Shown: positions 1 through 6,157, counted from the first letter of the stretch. The stretch is 7,288 nt of DNA from Saprospiraceae bacterium (GCA_020628755.1 JAHDEQ010000013.1:28735-36022); one strand, 5' to 3'. Made by a program: numbers and translations. Notes: generated by a model not told the origin, from the letters alone.

Positions 1-519
1 CAAAAAGAAGAAGATTTGAGTGGGAGTGCCGTTGCTGCCACGATGGAAGGGATGCGTCCGATGTTGATCGAAACACAGGCATTAGTGAGTACAGCTGTTT
101 ATGGGACACCTCAGCGTTCGGCAACGGGTTTTGATTTGCGACGCTTGAGTATGCTTTTGGCCGTTTTGGAAAAACGCTGTGGATTTATGTTTGGTCAAAA
201 TGATGTCTTTCTCAATATTGCAGGTGGTATAAAAGTAGATGACCCAGCGATTGATTTGGCTATAATCAGTGCGCTTATATCTTCGCTCGAAGATATTGCC
301 ATCCCTAATAATATTTGTTTTGCAGGAGAAGTGGGCTTGTCAGGTGAAATACGTTCGGTGAATCGCATCGAACAGCGCATTCAGGAAGCTGATCGATTGG
401 GTTTTGAGCAAATATTTATATCAAAATATAATACGAAAGGTTTAGACCCTAGTCGCTACAAAATCAATGTTGTTACCATTGGTAAAGTAGAAGAATTGTA
501 CAAATTGTTGTTTGAATAA
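1..519 (+). CDS. radA: DNA repair protein RadA (Sms), C-terminal part, 5' end outside window
   Basis: Only the last 172 codons are present; the frame is open to base 1 (it begins Q-K-E-E-D-L-S-G-S), so the apparent TTG start at base 16 is not a real start. RadA is a RecA-like ATPase that drives branch migration of recombination intermediates. The part seen here is the end of the ATPase core and the C-terminal Lon-protease-like domain, which in RadA is a structural scaffold and not a protease. Recognisable family blocks are EGMRP, QALV, YGTPQRSATGFDLRRL, LLAVLEKRCG, DVFLNIAGG, DDPAIDLA and GEVGLSGEIR..NRIEQRI, all close to the family consensus. The zinc finger, Walker A and KNRFG motifs lie upstream, outside the window. 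RadA proteins are about 450-460 residues, so roughly 60% is missing. The C-terminus (EELYKLLFE) is normal and the gene looks intact here. Confidence 0.96.
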   Translation, partial: QKEEDLSGSAVAATMEGMRPMLIETQALVSTAVYGTPQRSATGFDLRRLSMLLAVLEKRCGFMFGQNDVFLNIAGGIKVDDPAIDLAIISALISSLEDIAIPNNICFAGEVGLSGEIRSVNRIEQRIQEADRLGFEQIFISKYNTKGLDPSRYKINVVTIGKVEELYKLLFE

Positions 520-530
520 GTCTTTTTTTC

Positions 531-575
531 AAAAAAAAGTTGAAATTAAGTGACTCGACACAACTTTTTGCGTAA
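531..575 (+). terminator. Possible weak terminator downstream of radA
   Basis: An inverted repeat of 9 bp (AAAAAGTTG at 534-542, CAACTTTTT at 561-569) lies 15 bases after the radA stop. The loop contains a further GTG/CAC pairing (550-552 with 559-561). The stem is AT-rich and the arms supply the A and T tracts, so it could work in both directions, but it is weaker than the other terminators in the window. Confidence 0.45.
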
Positions 576-665
576 AAAGAGTGGCTTTAACAATAAAAAT
601 GCTAGGATTAGCAGTAGTTGTTAACTTTTTATTAACTTTTTTAGAAAAAAGGTGAATCTTTGACT

Positions 666-673
666 TACCTTTG
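666..673 (+). promoter_or_regulatory. Bacteroidota-type -7 promoter element (TACCTTTG)
   Basis: TACCTTTG is an exact match to the TAnnTTTG consensus used by the Bacteroidota primary sigma factor, and it is the only exact match I found in the intergenic regions of the window. A clean TTG -33 box is not present about 19 bases upstream; the area at 637-644 reads TTTTTTAG, immediately after the 11-base direct repeat. It would drive the gene starting at 842. Confidence 0.45.
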
Positions 674-744
674 TGCCAAAACAGACACACCCATCAAGAA
701 TACTAATTTTTTCTATTACACACTTTTGGTCTATTAATCGTTAA

Positions 745-766
745 GCACTTCTACATATAGGAGTGC
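745..766 (+). promoter_or_regulatory. Leader hairpin upstream of the DUF937 gene
   Basis: GCACTTCTA (745-753) pairs with TAGGAGTGC (758-766) through 9 positions, one of them a T-G wobble, leaving a 4-base CATA loop. No T tract follows, so it is not a terminator. It sits inside the predicted 5' leader, about 75 bases before the start codon, where it could affect mRNA stability or translation. The function is inferred. Confidence 0.4.
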
Positions 767-841
767 ATCTGCCCATGAACATTACAAATAGCATTTTTTT
801 TATTTTTTCATATATACTTTTTTTAACAAAATTGGAAAACA

Positions 842-2620
842 ATGGCAATCAATTTATTGGACATGCTTAAAGAGCAGATGACCGATGCTGTAGTCGGTAA
901 TGCTGCTAACATTATTGGAGAAAATGCTTCTGCAACAAGTTCTGCAGTTAGTTCTATTCTCCCTACAATCCTTGGTAGTGTAATCAGCAAGGGTTCTACA
1001 GAAAGTGGAGCAGGTCGTTTGTTGAATATGATAGCAGATGGAAAACACGATGGAGGTGTTTTTGATAATTTAGGAAGCCTTTTAGGCGGCGGTGATGCTA
1101 CTACTGGCTTTATGAAAACAGGTGGTTCTTTACTATCTGGGTTATTGGGCAACAACTTAGGCTCTGTAATTGACTTAGTAACTAGCGTTACTGGTATGCG
1201 ACGTAACTCTTCTTCTTCATTAATGAACATGATTGCACCTATGGTTATGGGTATGATTGGTCGTTATGTAAGAAAGAATGGTCTAAATGCTGGTGGATTA
1301 ATGAAAATGCTTTTGGGTCAGAAAAAACACGTAGCAAGTGCTATGCCTGCTGGTATGGGTAGCTTGTTGGGTTTTGGAGAAACAACAGGTTCTGCTGCTC
1401 GTGCTACGGCAACTTCGCACCAAGCTGCCGAAACCAAATCTGGAGGTGGATTTATGAAATGGTTAATTCCAATCGCTGCTGTACTAGGAGGTTTATGGTT
1501 ATGGAATTCTGGTATCTTAGGCGGTGCTGCTGAAACAGTTGGTAATGCTGCTTCGGGTGCAATGACAACCGTTAAAGACGCAGCAGGTAATGTAATGGAA
1601 GGAACTGTAAACGCCGCAGGCGACTTGGTTGATGCAAGTGGTAATGTTATCAAGAAGGCAGGCGAATTTACAGTTGATGCAGCTAAAGCAGCAGGTAACG
1701 CTGCCGCAGGCGCAATGACAACTGTTAAAGATGCAGCTGGTAATGTGATAGAAGGTACGGTAAATGCTGCAGGCGACTTGGTTGACGGTACAGGAAAAGT
1801 TATCAAAAAAGCAGGCGAATTTACAGTTGATGCGGCAAGCGCAGCAGGTAATGCTGCCGCAGGCGCAATGACAACCGTTAAAGATGCTGCTGGCAATGTT
1901 ATGGACGGTACAATAAACGCCGCAGGCGACTTGGTTGATGCAAGTGGCAATGTCCTTGCAAAAGCAGGTGAATTTACAGTTGATGCTGCTAAAGCTGCTG
2001 GAAGTGCTGCAGCAGGTGCAGTAAACTATACGGTAAATGCTGCAGGCGACTTGGTTGATGGTACAGGAAATGTAATCGCTAAGAAAGGCGAATTTAAAAA
2101 AGATGCTGATGGTAACTTCTTGAGTAAAGCAGGTACTGCAATCGCAGGTGCTGCTGCCGCTACAGGTAAAGCAGTTGGTAATGCTGCTGATGCTACTGGT
2201 GATGCTCTAAAAGCAGCAACAGCTCAATTTCAGTCTAAGTTTACGGGGATGTTTAAGAAAGCTGATGAAGCTCGTAAAGCTGGTGGCGGAAAAGTAGCTA
2301 ATGCTGCTAAAAAAGTTACAGGTAAGTCAGGTGATGTATCAGGTAGCATTACTTATGCATTAACAGACATCGTTTTCAAAGATGGTTCTCAAAGAGTACA
2401 AACCTTCAAAAAAGCAGAGGTTGAAGGTTTGGCTGCTGCCTTGAAATCTTACCCTAATGCTAAAATCAAAGTTCAAACTTCTGGCGACAATAAAGCATTG
2501 GCTGGACAGCGTGCAACTGCTGTACACGACATGTTAGTTGCTTTGGGTGTAAACAAAAAGCAATTGTCAAGCAAAGGGATGAAAGGCGATGCAACTAAAG
2601 TAGAAATTGTAGTTCAGTAG
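842..2620 (+). CDS. DUF937 (YidB-like) / transmembrane / repeat / OmpA-like domain protein
   Basis: The 592-residue product has four parts. Residues 1-178 resemble DUF937/YidB-like proteins: helical, Gly/Met/Leu-rich, with the typical LP.ILGS, LLGGG and LSGLLGNN patches and no signal peptide. Residues 205-222 form one hydrophobic helix (MKWLIPIAAVLGGLWLW) after a GGG hinge. Residues 239-431 are three 51-residue tandem repeats plus a shortened fourth, rich in Ala, Gly, Val and Asp; Ala-rich sequence continues to about 495. Residues 505-592 match the fold pattern of the OmpA C-terminal peptidoglycan-binding domain (DIVFKDGS, then a helix, KIKVQTSGDN, GQRATAVHDMLVALGV, LSSKGM, KVEIVV). I infer an inner-membrane protein with the DUF937 part in the cytoplasm and the OmpA-like part in the periplasm. 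DUF937 has no firmly known role. ATG 842 is the natural start, preceded by A-rich sequence. A strong terminator follows; no co-transcribed partner is evident. Confidence 0.85.
   Translation: MAINLLDMLKEQMTDAVVGNAANIIGENASATSSAVSSILPTILGSVISKGSTESGAGRLLNMIADGKHDGGVFDNLGSLLGGGDATTGFMKTGGSLLSGLLGNNLGSVIDLVTSVTGMRRNSSSSLMNMIAPMVMGMIGRYVRKNGLNAGGLMKMLLGQKKHVASAMPAGMGSLLGFGETTGSAARATATSHQAAETKSGGGFMKWLIPIAAVLGGLWLWNSGILGGAAETVGNAASGAMTTVKDAAGNVMEGTVNAAGDLVDASGNVIKKAGEFTVDAAKAAGNAAAGAMTTVKDAAGNVIEGTVNAAGDLVDGTGKVIKKAGEFTVDAASAAGNAAAGAMTTVKDAAGNVMDGTINAAGDLVDASGNVLAKAGEFTVDAAKAAGSAAAGAVNYTVNAAGDLVDGTGNVIAKKGEFKKDADGNFLSKAGTAIAGAAAATGKAVGNAADATGDALKAATAQFQSKFTGMFKKADEARKAGGGKVANAAKKVTGKSGDVSGSITYALTDIVFKDGSQRVQTFKKAEVEGLAAALKSYPNAKIKVQTSGDNKALAGQRATAVHDMLVALGVNKKQLSSKGMKGDATKVEIVVQ
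1556..2134 (+). repeat. 153-bp in-frame tandem repeat (3 full copies plus a shortened fourth)
   Basis: Units start at 1556, 1709, 1862 and 2015, each exactly 153 bases (51 codons) apart. Each full unit reads, in pieces, GAMTTVKDAAGNV, then EG/DG-TVNAAGDLVD, then GNVIKKAGEFTVDAA and an Ala/Gly-rich tail. The fourth unit lacks 11 codons between GAV and TVNAAGD and then diverges from about residue 419. Within a unit the pieces DAAGN, NAAGDLVD and DASGN look like a smaller internal repeat of about 10 residues. The copies differ mostly at third codon positions. Confidence 0.93.
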
Positions 2621-2653
2621 AAAATACTATAACTGTTTACAAAATATAAGAGA

Positions 2654-2692
2654 AAGGGCTTACAGTACAACTGTAAGCCCTTCTTTGTTTTT
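2654..2692 (+). terminator. Rho-independent terminator after the DUF937/OmpA gene
   Basis: A perfect 13-bp stem (AAGGGCTTACAGT at 2654-2666, ACTGTAAGCCCTT at 2670-2682) with a 3-base loop is followed by a T-rich tract (CTTTGTTTTT). It lies 33 bases after the stop codon. Confidence 0.93.
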
Positions 2693-2775
2693 ATATGAGT
2701 ACTAATTCTATCTTTTTTGAGTGTATAGAGTACATTGGCATTATTTTTATTCATAATAGGTGTTAATCCCTCCAA

Positions 2776-2797
2776 AACGTAATCTTACAATTACGTT
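2776..2797. promoter_or_regulatory. Perfect inverted repeat, possible operator upstream of the S41 protease gene
   Basis: AACGTAAT (2776-2783) and ATTACGTT (2790-2797) are perfect 8-base arms around a 6-base spacer. There is no T tract, and it lies 118 bases before the protease start, where a dimeric regulator could bind. A second short inverted pair (AAAAACC 2846-2852, GGTTTTT 2855-2861) lies further down. No exact TAnnTTTG element was found in this spacer, so the promoter of the protease gene is unassigned. Confidence 0.35.
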
Positions 2798-2915
2798 ATA
2801 TTGACATAATCAGCATTCTTTAGAATAATTTTAAAAACAAACATTAAAAACCTCGGTTTTTGCGTTTAATTATAGAATAATAAAGTAAAGTCAGTAATCT
2901 TTTACATCCTCAATT

Positions 2916-4553
2916 ATGAAAAAAATTAGTCGCTTAATTGTCTTAGTCCTTGTCGCTTTTATTGGAGGTGCAGCAGTCAACAACACGGTCAATCATGGCA
3001 AATATTTTGAAATTTCTAAGAACATAGAAATTTTCACTAATCTCTACAAAGAAATCAATACTTACTATGTAGATGAGCTTGACCCTGCCAAACTAATGCG
3101 TACGGGCGTAGATGCGATGTTGGAGTCGCTTGACCCTTATACCAACTATATTTCCGAATCCGAAATCGAAGGTTTCAAATACATTACGGAAGGAAAGTAC
3201 AATGGTATCGGTGCGCAAATCAAGAAAATTGGCGACTATGTTACGATTACAGAACCTTACGAAGACCAACCTGCACACAAGGCTGGCATGAAAGCTGGTG
3301 ACCAAATCGTAGCAATTGATGGTAAATCAACGAAAGGAAAAACTCCTGACGATGTGAGCAATATTTTAAAAGGTTATCCTGGTACTGAAATCGAATTGAC
3401 TGTAAAAAGACCTGGTGAGGCCAAAGATGTAAAACTAACGATGGTTAGAGGAGAGGTTCGAGTGCCTAATGTACCTTATCACGGACTCGTATCCAATGAT
3501 ATTGGATACGTAGCTTTGACGACCTTTACACGTCAAGCGGGTAAAAATGTAGAAGATGCAGTAAAAGAAATGAAAGAAGAAAATCCCGAAATGAAAGGGA
3601 TTATTTTTGACCTTCGCGGCAATGGTGGAGGACTATTAGCCGAAGCGGTTAATGTTTCTAATATCTTTATTCCCAAAGGCGTAACTGTTGTTACGACTAA
3701 AGGAAAAGTAAAAGATTGGGATAGAAGTTTCAAGACACTCAACCAACCTGCCGAAGAAGAATTGCCTGTCGTAGTTTTGATTGATAAAAATTCTGCTTCA
3801 GCATCTGAGATTGTTTCGGGTGTATTGCAAGATTTAGATAGAGCCGTTTTGTTAGGGCAGCGTTCTTATGGCAAAGGTTTGGTTCAAAATACACGTGATG
3901 TAGGTTACAACTCAAAAGTCAAATTGACAACAGCCAAATACTACATTCCTAGCGGACGTTGCATCCAAGGAGTAGAGTATGAAAATGGTGAGCCTGTAAA
4001 TATTCCTGATGATAAAAGAGCAAAATTCAAAACTCAAAACGGGCGTTTAGTGCTTGATGGCGGCGGCGTAAAACCCGATGTTATCATTGAAAAAGAAAGC
4101 GAGCGCAAAGCCGTAAAGAGCCTTGTGGACAACTACATGATTTTTGATTATGTGACGGAATTTGCACTCAAAAAAGAATCTATCGGAGAAATTGAAGATT
4201 TCAAATTTACCGACTGGGATGGTTTCCTAGCATTTCTTAAAAAGAAAAACTACTCTTATGAAAGTGAGAGTGAAAAATTGCTTTCAAAATTGATGAAAGA
4301 AGCCGATAAAGAAAACTACAAATCAGTTATTGACACTGATTTGAGCAGCATCGAACAAAAAATTGATGACAGCAAAAAGACAGAATTGAGCAAGTATAAA
4401 AATACTATCATTGACTTAATCGAAAAAGAAATTGTAAGTCGTTACTATTTCCAAAAAGGAAAAATCCAAATCGGCTTACGCAACGACACCGAAATAAAAG
4501 AAGCTATCGGCTTAATAAAAGACAAGTCCAAATACGATAGCATCCTTAAATAA
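2916..4553 (+). CDS. S41 family C-terminal processing peptidase (CtpA/Prc type)
   Basis: The 545-residue product is an envelope serine protease that cuts proteins near their C-terminus. Residues 1-22 are a signal peptide or signal anchor (MKKISRLIVLVLVAFIGG). Residues about 35-90 are the helical N-terminal region (YVDELDPAKL, SLDPYTNYIS). Residues about 95-168 are a PDZ domain (GIGAQI, PAHKAGMKAGDQIVAIDG). Residues about 195-350 are the S41 core, with IIFDLRGNGGG at 229-239, NSASASEIVSG and SYGKGLVQ. Ser295, Lys320 and Gln324 have the same spacing as the Ser/Lys/Gln triad of CtpB, so the enzyme should be active. Residues about 395-545 form a Lys/Glu-rich helical C-terminal extension; the total length is usual for Bacteroidota members. 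ATG 2916 directly precedes the signal sequence. A strong terminator 21 bases after the stop isolates it from the next gene. The physiological substrate cannot be told from the sequence. Confidence 0.95.
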   Translation: MKKISRLIVLVLVAFIGGAAVNNTVNHGKYFEISKNIEIFTNLYKEINTYYVDELDPAKLMRTGVDAMLESLDPYTNYISESEIEGFKYITEGKYNGIGAQIKKIGDYVTITEPYEDQPAHKAGMKAGDQIVAIDGKSTKGKTPDDVSNILKGYPGTEIELTVKRPGEAKDVKLTMVRGEVRVPNVPYHGLVSNDIGYVALTTFTRQAGKNVEDAVKEMKEENPEMKGIIFDLRGNGGGLLAEAVNVSNIFIPKGVTVVTTKGKVKDWDRSFKTLNQPAEEELPVVVLIDKNSASASEIVSGVLQDLDRAVLLGQRSYGKGLVQNTRDVGYNSKVKLTTAKYYIPSGRCIQGVEYENGEPVNIPDDKRAKFKTQNGRLVLDGGGVKPDVIIEKESERKAVKSLVDNYMIFDYVTEFALKKESIGEIEDFKFTDWDGFLAFLKKKNYSYESESEKLLSKLMKEADKENYKSVIDTDLSSIEQKIDDSKKTELSKYKNTIIDLIEKEIVSRYYFQKGKIQIGLRNDTEIKEAIGLIKDKSKYDSILK

Positions 4554-4574
4554 AAAAAATTGCACAACAAATGC

Positions 4575-4612
4575 AAAAAGCGATTTTGAAATTCATTTCA
4601 AAATCGCTTTTT
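4575..4612 (+). terminator. Rho-independent terminator after the S41 protease gene
   Basis: A perfect 18-bp inverted repeat (4575-4592 with 4595-4612) has the core AAAAAGCGATTTTG and its complement. Only 2 bases separate the arms, so the real loop is probably about 4 bases. The A tract on one side and T tract on the other could allow termination in both directions, but all neighbouring genes run on the + strand. Confidence 0.93.
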
Positions 4613-4671
4613 CTTTGAAAGTCAAACAAAATTTATCTAATAAGTGAATTTTTAAAATAGAACTAAAAAAG

Positions 4672-5310
4672 ATGAAGTATTTTTCAATTTTACTCCTTTT
4701 GTTTTTGGGATATACAAATTCATATACCCAAGAAGAATGGCTGTTAGAACGTAATGATGGAAAAGTCATCAAAGCAGAATTAACAAAAAAAGGTTTCTAC
4801 TCTATATCTCCTAAGATAACATATATCAATAAAGCTACTGGTAAAAAAGAGAAAGTGAATTCTAGTGATTTGGTAACTATGACAAGTATCATTGAGGGAG
4901 ATACTATGGTTTACAAAAAATACAAACAGGCATATAGTTTAGCTAAAAATAATAAATACAAATTCTATATAGAAAAGTGCTGGGCTGCAAAGATTTATGA
5001 GACAGATAAAATGGAGGTCTTTTTTTATGTAGAGATTGTAATGGGACTTGTTGGTACTTCCAATACTCGTACATATTACTATGCGGCAACAGCTATCAAA
5101 CTACCTTCGGATGATTTTCTGATTGGTATAGCTCCGTTTAGTGAAAATCCTGATTCACACCCCAAAATGTATCAAAAAAGCATGAATAAGGCATTAAAGA
5201 AAATTCTTGCCAATCATTGCCCAACCTTTGCGAACGGACTTCATAAGTTATCCTATGATTTACATGAATACAAGAAGATAGCTGATGATTATTCCGCTAC
5301 TTGCAAATAA
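4672..5310 (+). CDS. Secreted protein of unknown function
   Basis: I do not recognise this 212-residue protein. Residues 1-20 are a clear signal peptide (MKYFSILLLLFLGYTNSYTQ), so it is exported to the periplasm or beyond; there is no lipobox. Residues about 28-75 (DGKVIKAELTKKGFY, ITYINKATGKKEKVN, SSDLVTMTSI) follow a pattern common in secreted Bacteroidota proteins, a small beta domain in which a polar strand with a G.vikaev start is followed by an itY strand and an S.DlvtM end; this likeness is by eye only. Residues about 97-155 are predicted beta-rich (YKFYIEKCW, MEVFFYVEIVMGLVG, TYYYAATAIKL), and residues 165-205 look helical (MYQKSMNKALKKILANHC). Cysteines are at 103, 183 and 211. The gene follows a terminator and has a hairpin at its own stop, so it is probably expressed alone. 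Confidence 0.85.
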   Translation: MKYFSILLLLFLGYTNSYTQEEWLLERNDGKVIKAELTKKGFYSISPKITYINKATGKKEKVNSSDLVTMTSIIEGDTMVYKKYKQAYSLAKNNKYKFYIEKCWAAKIYETDKMEVFFYVEIVMGLVGTSNTRTYYYAATAIKLPSDDFLIGIAPFSENPDSHPKMYQKSMNKALKKILANHCPTFANGLHKLSYDLHEYKKIADDYSATCK

Positions 5311-5333
5311 TAAAGGATAGTCCTTTTTATTAT
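5306..5333 (+). terminator. Probable terminator overlapping the stop of the secreted protein gene
   Basis: AAAGGA (5312-5317) pairs with TCCTTT (5321-5326) around a TAG loop. After a 2-base bulge, TAATA and TATTA extend the stem, and the stop codon lies inside the hairpin. A T run (5324-5328) is part of the 3' arm. It is moderately convincing and AT-rich. Confidence 0.5.
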
Positions 5334-5380
5334 AAAAAAAGAGAGCAAAAAAATAATTTCATAAACTAAAAAAAATTACG

Positions 5381-5944
5381 ATGACTAAATTATTCAAATT
5401 ATTTACGCTATTAATGGTAATTTCATTGGCCACAGCTTGCAACAATGAGGATGAAATGAGTAGTAGCAGTAGCGGCGAACTAGATGGTACATGGACTGCT
5501 ATTTCTTTCCAAGCAGATATTGATGGCTTAACTACGTTTCAAGGTACAACAACCAGTTCAAATTCATCAATTGTAGGGGATGACCTTAACTACAACGTTA
5601 CCTTTGATGATGGAGACTTTACTACAGATGGTGGTTATACAATGACTTCTACAGTGTCATTTGATGGGAATGTAATCAATACTTCTACAGATACTTATAC
5701 TAACGTTGATGGTAGTGGTACTTATACCAAAGACGAAACTACGATTACCACGATGGGTTCATTTTTTGAATTTGAAGTAGATGGCGTTCCTTACGGAACT
5801 GGTAATGAGAGCCAAACTGCTAATTATGAGATTAATGCTGATGGTCAATTGGTAATCAGTCAAAATGAAACTCAATCACAAGACAATATGGGCATCATAA
5901 CGACCAATACGATTGTTTCTCAATCCGTTTGGGAAAGACAGTAG
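5381..5944 (+). CDS. Lipocalin-like lipoprotein, probably surface-exposed
   Basis: The 187-residue product starts with a lipoprotein signal peptide ending in LATAC, with Cys20 as the lipidated residue. The residues right after the Cys (NNEDEM) are acidic, as in the lipoprotein export signal known from Capnocytophaga and Flavobacterium, so transport to the outer face of the outer membrane is plausible. A Ser-rich spacer (27-32) leads into ELDGTWTAISFQAD at 33-46, the usual opening of small lipocalin-like Bacteroidota lipoproteins. The rest is alternating Thr/Ser/Asp-rich beta strands (YNVTFDDGDFTTDGG, STVSFDGNVI, TYTKDETTITTMG, YEINADGQLVIS) with a final SVWERQ strand, fitting a small beta barrel. 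The ligand is unknown. The start ATG 5381 follows an A-rich stretch and precedes the charged n-region (MTKLFK). A strong terminator follows the stop. Confidence 0.85.
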   Translation: MTKLFKLFTLLMVISLATACNNEDEMSSSSSGELDGTWTAISFQADIDGLTTFQGTTTSSNSSIVGDDLNYNVTFDDGDFTTDGGYTMTSTVSFDGNVINTSTDTYTNVDGSGTYTKDETTITTMGSFFEFEVDGVPYGTGNESQTANYEINADGQLVISQNETQSQDNMGIITTNTIVSQSVWERQ

Positions 5945-5965
5945 TCCACAAGACATTTTGGCCTT

Positions 5966-6013
5966 CAAAAGCGGTTGCGAAACAATAGTTTTTCAACCGC
6001 TTTTGTTATTTTT
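5966..6013 (+). terminator. Rho-independent terminator after the lipoprotein gene
   Basis: A perfect 12-bp stem (CAAAAGCGGTTG at 5966-5977, CAACCGCTTTTG at 5994-6005) continues, after a 2x2 internal loop, with AAAC (5980-5983) pairing GTTT (5988-5991). It is followed by a T-rich tract to 6013. Confidence 0.9.
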
Positions 6014-6042
6014 AAAGTAGCTTGATAAGCAATATAGCTTCG

Positions 6043-6062
6043 TCGCAGTTTCCAAACTGCGA
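6043..6062. repeat. Short perfect inverted repeat between the lipoprotein and the redox gene
   Basis: TCGCAGTTT (6043-6051) and AAACTGCGA (6054-6062) are perfect 9-base arms around CC. It is separate from the preceding terminator and has no T run directly after it. It could be a regulator site or a copy of a dispersed palindromic element; it shares an AGTTT/AAACT core with the large inverted repeat at the right end of the window. The rest of the gap to 6157 shows no gene and no exact TAnnTTTG element. Confidence 0.55.
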
Positions 6063-6157
6063 TGCTTTACGCTTTGTTTTTCTTGTATCATAGACTTTAG
6101 TTTGTGCCAACTCAAAACTAGATCTTTGAACTCATTCTTTCTACAAATTTTACGACC

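Larger units (their letters stand above)
520..841. other. 322-base gene-free region between radA and the DUF937 gene
   Basis: This spacer is strongly AT-rich and holds no convincing gene. From left to right it contains the weak radA terminator (534-569), an 11-base direct repeat (TTAACTTTTTA at 621-631 and TTAACTTTTTT at 632-642), a promoter candidate (666-673), a leader hairpin (745-766) and a T-rich stretch at 794-824 just before the next start. If the promoter call is right, the downstream gene has a 5' leader of about 160 bases, which is long. A 31-codon frame at 775-870 is discussed among the rejected items. Confidence 0.6.

Noticed and set aside
16..18. TTG as start of a separate 167-residue protein
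   Set aside because: The reading frame is open upstream to base 1 and the sequence matches the middle of RadA, so this is an internal Leu codon.
775..870. 31-codon frame beginning MNITNSIFFIFSYILF, overlapping the start of the DUF937 gene
   Set aside because: Its hydrophobic look comes from T homopolymers in an AT-rich spacer, and it runs out of frame into the start of the real gene. A leader peptide cannot be excluded, but nothing supports translation.
823..1230. Minus-strand open frame of 135 codons
   Set aside because: It overlaps the well-supported DUF937 domain, lacks any recognisable motif and has the composition expected of an antisense shadow.
1318..1950. Minus-strand open frame of 210 codons with its own repeat pattern
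   Set aside because: It lies fully inside the repeat-coding region on the other strand. Its repeats simply mirror the 153-bp units, and its Pro/Ala/Ser composition is a by-product.
1556..2134. Tandem repeats as a CRISPR array or mobile element
   Set aside because: The units are contiguous, in frame and coding, with no spacers and no terminal repeats or transposase.
2846..2861. AAAAACC/GGTTTTT hairpin as a terminator
   Set aside because: The loop is only 2-4 bases, no T tract follows beyond the arm, and the preceding gene already has a strong terminator at 2654-2692.
6076..6137. Near matches to TAnnTTTG before the redox gene (TACGCTTTG, TAGTTTG, TAGATCTTTG)
   Set aside because: Each has the wrong spacing by one or two bases, and such near matches are common in AT-rich DNA.
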